A stretch of 20,121 nucleotides of DNA. It comes from Alkalibacter sp964582705 (GTDB taxonomy: Bacteria > Bacillota > Clostridia > Eubacteriales > Alkalibacteraceae). The notes beneath the pieces were generated by a model. The model made no database searches, was not told the DNA's origin, and saw only the letters and a program-made list of their open reading frames with translations. The position numbers and the translations under genes are program-made. Shown here in pieces: positions 1 through 6,804 of the stretch. Location: contig CAZOTE010000035.1 in assembly GCA_964582705.1 (NCBI GenBank), positions 1-20,121 of the forward strand, written 5' to 3'. Within the stretch, counting starts at the first letter, position 1; each line of letters starts with the position of its first letter.

Positions 1-282
1 CTTCCGGGAGCACTTTTCGTAGTTGACCCAAGAAAAGAAAGAATCGCAATCCTTGAAGCCAAAAAGCTTGGAATACCCGTAGTTGGAATCGTAGATACAA
101 ACTGCGATCCTGACGAGATAGATTACATCATTCCAGGAAACGACGATGCAATTAGAGCGGTAAACCTTCTTTCAGAAGCAATGGCAAATGCTGTTCTTGA
201 AGGAAAGCAAGGCGTACAGCTTGAAGAAGCTGCTGCTGAAGAAGCTTCAACTATAGAAGTTGCAGAAGAAACAAAAGCTTAA
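1..282 (+). CDS. rpsB: 30S ribosomal protein S2, C-terminal part (5' end outside window)
   Basis: The frame is open from base 1 and encodes the last 93 residues of ribosomal protein S2, a small-subunit protein that joins late in assembly and is needed for mRNA binding. The sequence begins with LPGALFVVDP and continues through the conserved IPVVGIVDTNCDPDEIDY and IIPGNDDAIRAVNL segments, which are typical of the S2 C-terminal half. The last 20 or so residues are an acidic Glu/Ala-rich tail, which is common and variable in this family. The TAA stop is at 280-282. tsf follows, as in most bacteria, with a 93-base gap holding an imperfect hairpin. Identity is certain; the start and any leader regulation lie outside the window. 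Confidence 0.97.
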   Translation, partial: LPGALFVVDPRKERIAILEAKKLGIPVVGIVDTNCDPDEIDYIIPGNDDAIRAVNLLSEAMANAVLEGKQGVQLEEAAAEEASTIEVAEETKA

Positions 283-292
283 GAGACTTATA

Positions 293-332
293 GGGAGAAG
301 ACGGGGAGCACAACCCTCCTTCTTCCATTTTT
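293..332 (+). terminator. Imperfect hairpin with T-run between rpsB and tsf (possible attenuator)
   Basis: GGAGAAG-type bases at 293-300 pair with CTTCTTCC at 319-326 (one G-T wobble). After a small internal loop, GGGG (303-306) pairs with CCCT (314-317, one wobble), around a 7-base loop. Five Ts follow (328-332). The shape resembles a weak intrinsic terminator or an RNA processing/stability element that would set the tsf:rpsB ratio. The imperfect stem makes function uncertain. Confidence 0.45.
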
Positions 333-375
333 ATGTGAACGATATATACGCTTTACAATTTAAGGAGGTTAAAAA

Positions 376-1023
376 ATGGCAAACGCGCAAATGGTTAAAG
401 AGTTGAGACAAAAAACTGGTGCTGGAATGCTTGACTGCAAGAAAGCATTGGAAGCTTCAAATGACGATATAGAAAAGGCGATAGAATTCTTAAGAGAAAA
501 GGGACTTGCTGCCGCATCTAAAAAGGCGGACAGAGTAGCCGCTGAAGGAATAGTCGAGTCTTACATCCACATGGGAGGAAAAATCGGCGTATTGGTAGAA
601 GTAAATTGTGAAACTGACTTCGTTGCAAAAACTGATGATTTCAAAAACATGGTAAGAGACATTGCGATGCATATAGCAGCTACTAATCCTCAATTCCTTT
701 CTCAAGACGAAGTTCCTTCTGACTTCATCGAAAAGGAAAAAGCTATTCTTACAGCTCAGGCTTTAAACGAAGGCAAGCCTGAAAAAATCGTTGAAAAAAT
801 GGTTGAGGGAAGAATCAAAAAATACTATCAAGAGATATGTCTTTTAGACCAGCCTTTTGTTAAGGATCCTGACAAGACTATACAAGATATGGTAAACGAA
901 AAAATATCTAAAATCGGTGAGAACATCAAGATAAGAAGATTCGCCAGATTCCAAATGGGTGAAGGCATAGAAAAGAAAGAAGAAAACTTTGCTGAAGAAG
1001 TCGCAAAGCAAATGAACGTGTAA
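376..1023 (+). CDS. tsf: Elongation factor Ts (short form)
   Basis: EF-Ts is the cytoplasmic guanine nucleotide exchange factor that regenerates EF-Tu-GTP. The N-terminal UBA-like domain (about residues 1-50) carries the signature VKELRQKTGAGMLDCKKAL. The core has the EF-Tu-contacting TDFVAKTDDF segment at residues 80-89. The protein is 215 residues, the short form found in many Clostridia and Thermus; E. coli EF-Ts is longer, with a second core subdomain. The ATG at 376 is set by AAGGAGGT at 362-369, six bases upstream. It follows rpsB after 93 bases and is closed by a clear terminator, so rpsB-tsf looks like its own transcription unit. Nothing appears truncated. Confidence 0.98.
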   Translation: MANAQMVKELRQKTGAGMLDCKKALEASNDDIEKAIEFLREKGLAAASKKADRVAAEGIVESYIHMGGKIGVLVEVNCETDFVAKTDDFKNMVRDIAMHIAATNPQFLSQDEVPSDFIEKEKAILTAQALNEGKPEKIVEKMVEGRIKKYYQEICLLDQPFVKDPDKTIQDMVNEKISKIGENIKIRRFARFQMGEGIEKKEENFAEEVAKQMNV

Positions 1024-1030
1024 TATTTTC

Positions 1031-1057
1031 AAGGGCACCTATTGCGTGCCCTTTTTT
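1031..1057 (+). terminator. Rho-independent terminator after tsf
   Basis: A perfect 8-bp stem, AAGGGCAC (1031-1038) with GTGCCCTT (1046-1053), surrounds a 7-base loop and runs into six Ts (1052-1057). It starts eight bases after the tsf stop and should end the rpsB-tsf transcript. Confidence 0.88.
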
Positions 1058-1130
1058 AACGTAATGCTTGAAGAATAAATATCTGACAATCGAAAACTAA
1101 GAACCTTGCCGCGAGAATGTAAAATTGTAC

Positions 1131-1159
1131 TTCAATAAATTTAAGGTAAGTGTTATATT
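1131..1159 (+). promoter_or_regulatory. Possible sigma-A-type promoter for pyrH-frr (extended -10)
   Basis: An extended -10, TG-T-TATATT, lies at 1151-1159. A weak -35, TTCAAT, lies at 1131-1136 with a 17-base spacer. Transcription would start near 1166, giving a very short leader at the edge of the pyrH ribosome binding site, which weakens the call. A promoter is expected somewhere in 1058-1178 because a good terminator precedes it. Confidence 0.35.
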
Positions 1160-1178
1160 ATATAGAGGAGGTAGTGCC

Positions 1179-1892
1179 ATGGAACCTAAGTATAAAAGAG
1201 TGATAATCAAATTAAGCGGCGAAGCTTTGGCAGGGGACAAAGGATTTGGTATAGACCCAGCTACGATAGCCGGAATATGTAAAAATATTAAGGAAGCAAA
1301 AGACCTAGGCGTCGAAATTGCCATCGTCGTAGGTGGCGGAAACATATTTAGAGGCCGTGACGGAGAGGGCATGGATAGAGCCACAGCCGATTATATGGGC
1401 ATGCTGGCCACTGTAATAAATGCCTTGGCGCTTCAGGATGCACTTGAAAATATAGGAGTGGAAGTAAGGGTGCAGACTGCAATCGAAATGAAGGAGGTAG
1501 CTGAGCCTTATATAAGAAGAAAGGCTATGCGCCATCTTGAAAAAGAAAGAATCGTTATCTTTGCATCCGGCACAGGAAATCCATTTTTCTCTACCGATAC
1601 AACAGCAGCTCTTAGAGCCGCTGAAATAGATGCAGAGGTAATAATGTCGGCAAAAAAAGTTGACGCAGTATACGACAGCGACCCCAAGTTGAATCCAAAT
1701 GCTAAGAAAATAGACAGGCTAAGCTATATAGATGTGTTGAATAAAGGACTCAAGGTAATGGATTCTACTGCTATATCGCTTTGCATGGACAACAACATAC
1801 CAGTTTTGGTATTTGGACTCGAGCAGCCTGAAAACATAGTAAAGGTACTTTGCGGCGAAAATATCGGGACAATAGTAGAGGAGGTAAACTGA
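1179..1892 (+). CDS. pyrH: UMP kinase
   Basis: UMP kinase phosphorylates UMP to UDP in pyrimidine nucleotide synthesis; it is the hexameric bacterial enzyme of the amino acid kinase fold. Visible motifs are the phosphate-binding IKLSGEALAG near the N-terminus, VVGGGNIFRG, the UMP-site DRATADYMGMLATVINALAL, GTGNPFFSTDTTAALRA, and the nucleotide-site KKVDAVYDSDPKLNPNA. I chose the ATG at 1179 (237 residues, normal family length) because AGGAGGT at 1166-1172 sits six bases upstream; an in-frame TTG at 1125 has no good site and would add 18 non-family residues. The stop overlaps the frr start by one base (TGATG), implying translational coupling with frr. Confidence 0.97.
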   Translation: MEPKYKRVIIKLSGEALAGDKGFGIDPATIAGICKNIKEAKDLGVEIAIVVGGGNIFRGRDGEGMDRATADYMGMLATVINALALQDALENIGVEVRVQTAIEMKEVAEPYIRRKAMRHLEKERIVIFASGTGNPFFSTDTTAALRAAEIDAEVIMSAKKVDAVYDSDPKLNPNAKKIDRLSYIDVLNKGLKVMDSTAISLCMDNNIPVLVFGLEQPENIVKVLCGENIGTIVEEVN

Positions 1893-2449
1893 TGATAAAA
1901 GAGATTAAAAACGAAACCATCGAAAAGATGGACAAGGCATTGGCAAGTCTTAAATATGAGCTTAACTCTTTAAGGGCGGGAAGAGCCAATCCTAAGATAC
2001 TAGACAGGGTTTCAGTAGACTATTATGGTGCAATGACTCCGGTCAACCAGCTTGCAAACGTAAGCGCTCCTGAGCCTAGGATGATAATCGTTCAGCCTTG
2101 GGATACAAATGCGCTGCCGCTGATTGAAAAAGCTATACAAAAATCAGATTTAGGCCTTAATCCTGGAAATGACGGCAAGATAATTAGAATCGTAATGCCT
2201 CAGTTGACTGAGGAAAGAAGAAAAGATCTGGTCAAGACAGCAAAAAAATTCGGCGAGGATTGCAAGGTCGCCATCAGGAATATAAGAAGACATGCCATAC
2301 AGCAGCTCAAGGAACTGGAAAAAGAAGGCATGATAACTGAAGACGAGTTGAAGCAAGCAGAGGCTGATGTTCAAAAGATGACCGATGAAGAAACGAAAAA
2401 AGTCGATCAGACCATTGCTGCTAAAAATGAAGAAATATTGGAAGTCTAA
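1892..2449 (+). CDS. frr: Ribosome recycling factor
   Basis: RRF works with EF-G to split post-termination ribosomes into subunits. The protein is 185 residues, exactly the usual length, with the conserved LRAGRANPKILDRV stretch in the first helix, the domain II region VDYYGAMTPVNQLANVSAPEPR, and the long C-terminal helices that include LTEERRKDLVKTAKK. The ATG at 1892 overlaps the pyrH stop and has AGGAGG at 1879-1884. An upstream in-frame start at 1850 would lie inside pyrH and is not needed. A hairpin with a T-run follows directly. Confidence 0.97.
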   Translation: MIKEIKNETIEKMDKALASLKYELNSLRAGRANPKILDRVSVDYYGAMTPVNQLANVSAPEPRMIIVQPWDTNALPLIEKAIQKSDLGLNPGNDGKIIRIVMPQLTEERRKDLVKTAKKFGEDCKVAIRNIRRHAIQQLKELEKEGMITEDELKQAEADVQKMTDEETKKVDQTIAAKNEEILEV

Positions 2450-2453
2450 AATC

Positions 2454-2478
2454 AAACACCCTGATGGGTGTTTTCTTC
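2454..2478 (+). terminator. Intrinsic terminator-like hairpin between frr and uppS
   Basis: AAACACCC (2454-2461) pairs with GGGTGTTT (2466-2473) around the four-base loop TGAT, and the T-rich tract TTTTCTTCT follows. It is a compact 8-bp stem with three G-C pairs at the loop end. Only about 15 bases separate it from the uppS ribosome binding site, so either it is leaky or uppS uses a promoter inside frr. Confidence 0.7.
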
Positions 2479-2505
2479 TAGACGAAATCAGCGAGGTGAA
2501 AACCT

Positions 2506-3222
2506 ATGTCAAATAATTTATCCAAGAATCTGCCCAATCATGTCGGCATCATAATGGACGGAAACGGAAGATGGGCAAAAATGCAGAATAAACCAAGGCT
2601 GTACGGGCACAAGGCTGGAGTTGAAACCATCAGGGAAATAGTGAAGATATCCTCAAGACTAGGTATAAAAGCTTTGACCCTTTATGCCTTTTCAACGGAG
2701 AACTGGAAAAGACCTCATACTGAAGTTGCCGGCTTGATGGGGATATTTAGCAGATACCTAAAAAAAGAAGTATCAGAGCTAAATGACAACAACGTAAAGC
2801 TTCGTATTGTTGGAGACATAGCTCCTCTTTCTCAGAAATTAAAGGAACAGATTGCAGAATCAGAAAAATTGACTAAGAAAAATACGGGGCTTGTCTTAAA
2901 TATTGCAGTGAATTACGGTGGAAGATCTGAGGTTCTAAATGCTGTCAGGGAAATTGCGGAAATGGTCAAACAGGGAAGAATCCATCCTGGGGACATAAGT
3001 GAAAGCACTATTGAAGAAAACCTGTATACATATGGCTTGCCTGATCCTGATCTTGTAATAAGAACCAGCGGTGAAATGCGGCTGAGCAATTTTTTGATAT
3101 GGCAGTGCGCCTATTCCGAGCTTTGGTTCACGCCGGTCTTATGGCCGGATTTCACAGAAGAGATCTTTCTTTCAGCTTTGGAGGAGTTTCAAAATAGAAA
3201 AAGAAGATTTGGAGGGGTTTGA
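2506..3222 (+). CDS. uppS: Undecaprenyl diphosphate synthase (isoprenyl transferase)
   Basis: This cis-prenyltransferase condenses isopentenyl diphosphate onto farnesyl diphosphate to make the C55 lipid carrier for cell wall synthesis. It shows the catalytic IIMDGNGRWA motif (Asp18), the LTLYAFSTENWKRP motif, and the C-terminal signature RTSGEMRLSNFLIWQCAYSE. Its 238 residues are the normal length. The ATG at 2506 has GAGGTGA at 2493-2499. Met replaces the more usual Gln in RTSGEQR; I see no reason to doubt activity. The stop overlaps the cdsA start by one base. Its substrates come from the isoprenoid pathway represented here by ispG. Confidence 0.97.
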   Translation: MSNNLSKNLPNHVGIIMDGNGRWAKMQNKPRLYGHKAGVETIREIVKISSRLGIKALTLYAFSTENWKRPHTEVAGLMGIFSRYLKKEVSELNDNNVKLRIVGDIAPLSQKLKEQIAESEKLTKKNTGLVLNIAVNYGGRSEVLNAVREIAEMVKQGRIHPGDISESTIEENLYTYGLPDPDLVIRTSGEMRLSNFLIWQCAYSELWFTPVLWPDFTEEIFLSALEEFQNRKRRFGGV

Positions 3223-4016
3223 TGAGTAAAAGAGTTCTGACAGCTGTTTTGGGCATACCTCTTCTAATTTTGATAGTGTCAATTGGAGGTATGGCGTTGT
3301 TTTTGGCTATAGCCGTTTTAGCTTCCATAGGACTATGGGAATACGCTGGTGCCATAAGAGACGATAAGGTAAGCTTGAATGCTTGGTTGTTGATTGCATT
3401 GGGGCTTTGCATGACATCTTCTTTTTATTTCTTCAAGGAATATACATTGGGAGTTCTGGTGTTTTCAGTAATGATTCTGGCAGGAAGGGATGTCCTTAAA
3501 GACAATACGAATATCTCGAATACCGCTTATGGGGTCTATGGATTGGTATACGCAACCTTTTTTTTGGGGCATCTCATTCTGCTTGAAGGCATGGAACAAG
3601 GCAGCCTTCTGATATGGCTGGTTTTTTTGATATGCTTCGGTACCGATACATTTGCTTACTTTGTCGGAATCAGATTCGGGAAAAACAGGCTGGCACCTAA
3701 GATCAGCCCAAAAAAATCAGTTGAAGGTTCTATCGGAGGTTTGGTGGCAGGTATTGCCCTGGCTTTGGCTTATGGGTTCTACTTAAATCATGCGTACCCG
3801 GGTGGCTTGTCCATTATCGGATACGGATTTATCGGCCTGGTTGCAAGCGTAGTGTCTCAAATCGGCGATTTGGCTGCGTCGATGATTAAAAGACAATTTG
3901 GAATCAAGGATTTTGGAAATCTTTTCCCTGGGCATGGAGGAGTGCTGGACCGTTTTGACAGCATCATATTTGCATCCCCAGTGGTATATTACATGATTCT
4001 AATAATGACAGCCTGA
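3222..4016 (+). CDS. cdsA: Phosphatidate cytidylyltransferase (CDP-diglyceride synthase)
   Basis: CdsA is the integral membrane enzyme that makes CDP-diacylglycerol from phosphatidate and CTP, the branch point of phospholipid synthesis. The protein has several hydrophobic segments, as expected for about seven or eight membrane helices, and the full family signature near the C-terminus: SMIKRQFGIKDFGNLFPGHG followed by GVLDRFDS. I chose ATG 3222 (264 residues), which overlaps the uppS stop by one base and follows GGAGG at 3211-3215; a TTG one codon upstream is less likely. The 11-base gap to rseP is notable because dxr usually lies here in Clostridia. Confidence 0.96.
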   Translation: MSKRVLTAVLGIPLLILIVSIGGMALFLAIAVLASIGLWEYAGAIRDDKVSLNAWLLIALGLCMTSSFYFFKEYTLGVLVFSVMILAGRDVLKDNTNISNTAYGVYGLVYATFFLGHLILLEGMEQGSLLIWLVFLICFGTDTFAYFVGIRFGKNRLAPKISPKKSVEGSIGGLVAGIALALAYGFYLNHAYPGGLSIIGYGFIGLVASVVSQIGDLAASMIKRQFGIKDFGNLFPGHGGVLDRFDSIIFASPVVYYMILIMTA

Positions 4017-4027
4017 GAGGTGATAAG

Positions 4028-5035
4028 GTGAATTTTTTTACAATTGCAGTATCCATATTGATATTTGGGTTTTTGATAGTAATACATGAGTTCGGACATT
4101 TCATAGCAGCAAGGATGTCTAAGGTAAAGGTCCTGGAGTTTGCCATTGGAATGGGGCCCGTGCTTTTTTCCAAACAGGGGAAAGAGACGCTTTTTTCATT
4201 GAGGGCTATTCCTCTTGGAGGATTTTGCAGGATGCAGGGAGAAGATGAAAGCGACTATTCGGAGGGGAGCTATAATTCAAAGAGCAAGCTATCCAGGATA
4301 CTGATACTCTCTGCAGGTGCGGCCATGAATATAATTGGATGCATAATCTTGCTCACGGCGGTATTTTTCATAATAGGGATACCCACATCCACCATCGATG
4401 AGGTTCAGACAGGGTATCCGGCTTATGAAGCAGGAATGGTGTCGGGAGACAAGATACTCTCTATAAATGGTGAAGAGATAAATTCTTGGGACGATATAAA
4501 CCTTGCTCTTGACGAGAGCCGGGAATCTGATTATGGGATAACCCTGGACCGAGAGGGAGAAATTATAGAGATTCAGTTGACTTCATATCTAGACACCGAG
4601 CTCGACAGGTACAGGATAGGAATAACTCCGGCTCGAGAAAAAACCATACTAGGGTCTTTGTCAGGAGGAATAACCCAGTCCTACATGTATACCAGATTGA
4701 TGTTCTCTGCTATTGGCGCATTGATTACCGGGAATGCATCTACGGGAGATCTTATGGGACCAATCGGAGTAGTGGGCATAGTAGGTGAAACTGTTCAGTA
4801 CGGAGCTGTGGCGCTTTTGAATTTAGCAGCTATAATCAGTTTGAACTTGGCGATTTTCAATCTGTTGCCGATTCCTGCTCTAGATGGAAGCAGAATAGTT
4901 TTCGTACTGATAGAGTGGATCAAAGGTTCCCCAGTGAACCCCGAAAAAGAAGGAATGGTGCATTTGATAGGTTTTATAATTCTTATGGCTCTTGCATTAT
5001 TTATAGCCTATAACGACATATTGAGGCTTAACTGA
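4028..5035 (+). CDS. rseP: RIP metalloprotease RseP / site-2 protease family
   Basis: This is a membrane zinc protease of the site-2 protease family (RseP/RasP), which cleaves anti-sigma factors and leftover signal peptides within the membrane. The zinc motif HEFGH is at residues 20-24 inside the first membrane helix. A single PDZ domain follows at about residues 115-190 (AGMVSGDKILSINGEEINSW). The second active-site motif NLLPIPALDGSR, with LDG at residues 285-287, lies in a later membrane helix. At 335 residues it matches single-PDZ clostridial forms rather than the longer Bacillus RasP. It starts with GTG at 4028, preceded by AGGTGAT. In sporeformers, relatives act in SigW and sporulation or cell division control; the target here is unknown. 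Confidence 0.94.
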   Translation: MNFFTIAVSILIFGFLIVIHEFGHFIAARMSKVKVLEFAIGMGPVLFSKQGKETLFSLRAIPLGGFCRMQGEDESDYSEGSYNSKSKLSRILILSAGAAMNIIGCIILLTAVFFIIGIPTSTIDEVQTGYPAYEAGMVSGDKILSINGEEINSWDDINLALDESRESDYGITLDREGEIIEIQLTSYLDTELDRYRIGITPAREKTILGSLSGGITQSYMYTRLMFSAIGALITGNASTGDLMGPIGVVGIVGETVQYGAVALLNLAAIISLNLAIFNLLPIPALDGSRIVFVLIEWIKGSPVNPEKEGMVHLIGFIILMALALFIAYNDILRLN

Positions 5036-5070
5036 TTAATAATCCCTGAGAATGTAAATGAGGAGACAAA

Positions 5071-6138
5071 GTGATTAAAAGAGAATATACTAAAGTAATA
5101 AACGTAGGAAATGTGAAAATAGGCGGAGGGAACCCAATCGCCATACAGAGCATGACTACAACGGATACTAGAGATGTGGCATCTACCGTGAATCAAATAA
5201 AAGACCTTGAGAAAGCGGGATGCGACATCGTCAGAGTAGCTGTCCCTGATATGGAAAGCGCAGAGGCTCTGAAGGACATAAAAAAGAATATATCTATCCC
5301 CTTAGTGGCAGATATACATTTTGACTACAGGCTTGCCTTAAAATCCATTGAATGCGGAATCAGCAAGCTTAGGATAAATCCCGGAAATATCGGTGACGAA
5401 AAACGAGTACGGGAAGTCGTCAGGTCCGCAAAGGAAAATGGCGTACCTATCAGAATAGGGGTCAATGCAGGTTCCGTGGGCAAGGAGCTTCTAAAAAAAT
5501 ACGATGGAAAAATAAGTGGAGAAGTGCTTGTTGAAAGCGCCGTAAATCACATAAGGATACTTGAAGACATGGACTTTACCGACATAGTCGTATCGATTAA
5601 GGCTTCCGACGTTTTAATGAGCGTCAAGGCCTATGAGCTGTTTGCAAAAAAATACGACTACCCCCTGCATATAGGGATAACCGAGTCGGGAACTCCATTT
5701 AGAGGAACGATCAAGTCTTCTGTAGGGCTGGGAATCATACTTAATATGGGAATTGGCGACACCATGAGGGTTTCCCTCACAGGAGACCCGGTAGAGGAAA
5801 TCAAGGTATCCAGGGAAATACTTAAGTCTCTTGGTCTTTTTAGGAAGCCGGATATCGAGTTCATTTCTTGTCCCACATGCGCAAGGTGCAAGATCGACCT
5901 CATCAGATACGCCTCAGAAATTGAAAAAGCGGCAGCCGGGATAGAAAAGAAAATCAAGGTAGCCATTATGGGATGTGCTGTTAACGGCCCCGGAGAGGCA
6001 AGAGATGCTGATATAGGCATAGCCGGAGGGGATAAAAGAGCGATACTGTTTAAAAAGGGCGAAATCATCAGAACTATTGATGAAAATGACATAGTAAGTG
6101 AGCTGATTAGGGAAATCAAGGAATTCAAGGTGATTTAA
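5071..6138 (+). CDS. ispG: 4-hydroxy-3-methylbut-2-en-1-yl diphosphate synthase (GcpE)
   Basis: IspG is a [4Fe-4S] enzyme of the MEP isoprenoid pathway that converts MEcPP to HMBPP. The TIM-barrel part begins with the conserved IAIQSMTTTDTRDVASTV. The cluster ligands are clear: Cys267 and Cys270 in SCPTCARC, Cys302 in GCAVNGPGEA, and Glu309, the same spacing as in E. coli IspG (C270, C273, C305, E312). The 355 residues are normal for the two-domain bacterial form. It starts with GTG at 5071 with GAGGAG at 5060-5065. Its stop overlaps the next gene's ATG by one base. It implies that the organism uses the MEP pathway, although dxr is not in its usual place nearby. Confidence 0.97.
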   Translation: MIKREYTKVINVGNVKIGGGNPIAIQSMTTTDTRDVASTVNQIKDLEKAGCDIVRVAVPDMESAEALKDIKKNISIPLVADIHFDYRLALKSIECGISKLRINPGNIGDEKRVREVVRSAKENGVPIRIGVNAGSVGKELLKKYDGKISGEVLVESAVNHIRILEDMDFTDIVVSIKASDVLMSVKAYELFAKKYDYPLHIGITESGTPFRGTIKSSVGLGIILNMGIGDTMRVSLTGDPVEEIKVSREILKSLGLFRKPDIEFISCPTCARCKIDLIRYASEIEKAAAGIEKKIKVAIMGCAVNGPGEARDADIGIAGGDKRAILFKKGEIIRTIDENDIVSELIREIKEFKVI

Positions 6139-6803
6139 TGCAAGGGAATCTAGAAATTTTAGATATCGTATTAAGGATAGTATTATCAATACTCTTTAGC
6201 GGCTTGGTAGGTCTGGAACGTGAAAAAACCAAAAAACCCGCAGGACTCAGGACGCACGTACTGGTTTCTTTGGGAGCAACTGTAGTTATGCTAACAGGAA
6301 TAGCTCTAGCCGGTGATTATCAGGACATCAGCCCGACGGATCCATCTAGAATGGGGGCTCAGGTAATAAGCGGGATAGGTTTTCTAGGCGCAGGCACCAT
6401 ATTAAGATCCGGGTTTGATGTCAGAGGCCTCACTACAGCTGCAACGATATGGGCGGTAGGATGCATTGGTCTGGCTATCGGAGCAGGTTACTATGAAATA
6501 GCCCTATCTGCTTCAGCGGCTGTTTTTATAATATTGAGAGCTTTTTCACACATCAACTTGAAAAAGTATGATATGGCGAAAATCTATTCCATTGAAATGG
6601 AGTTTAACCTGGATTTCGATCCGGACAAGCTATATAAGGATATAGATAATGACGAATTTAAGATACTCGATTTTCAGTTGAGGGAAAAACATGTAAAGTT
6701 GACCGTACTAAAGCACCCTCAAGACAAGGAATTCAGCATTTTCAATTACTTGTCCAAGGAGGATGTGGCTTTTATTAATATCAAGAGTGAAACAGGTGTA
6801 TAA
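6138..6803 (+). CDS. MgtC/SapB family membrane protein
   Basis: The N-terminal half (about residues 1-140) is the MgtC/SapB membrane domain. It has four to five hydrophobic segments and the family motifs GLVGLEREKTKKPAGLRTH, MGAQVISGIGFLGAGTI and GLTTAATIWAVGCIGLAIGAG. The last 75 or so residues are soluble and charged, resembling the ACT-like tail of many family members. Salmonella MgtC inhibits F-type ATP synthase and affects phosphate uptake, but most homologues have no assigned role and that function should not be transferred. The ATG overlaps the ispG stop (TAATG) and AAGGTGAT is at 6127-6134; polC starts two bases after its stop, so it is fully embedded in the operon. No codon-use break is evident. 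Confidence 0.9.
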   Translation: MQGNLEILDIVLRIVLSILFSGLVGLEREKTKKPAGLRTHVLVSLGATVVMLTGIALAGDYQDISPTDPSRMGAQVISGIGFLGAGTILRSGFDVRGLTTAATIWAVGCIGLAIGAGYYEIALSASAAVFIILRAFSHINLKKYDMAKIYSIEMEFNLDFDPDKLYKDIDNDEFKILDFQLREKHVKLTVLKHPQDKEFSIFNYLSKEDVAFINIKSETGV

Positions 6804-6804
6804 A

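Noticed and set aside
354..359. TACAAT before tsf as a -10 element
   Set aside because: No -35 at the right distance, and initiation would start within the tsf ribosome binding site.
5658..6128. Minus-strand open frame (156 codons) opposite ispG
   Set aside because: Ser/Ile/Leu-rich shadow of a conserved gene with no motif and no start signal.
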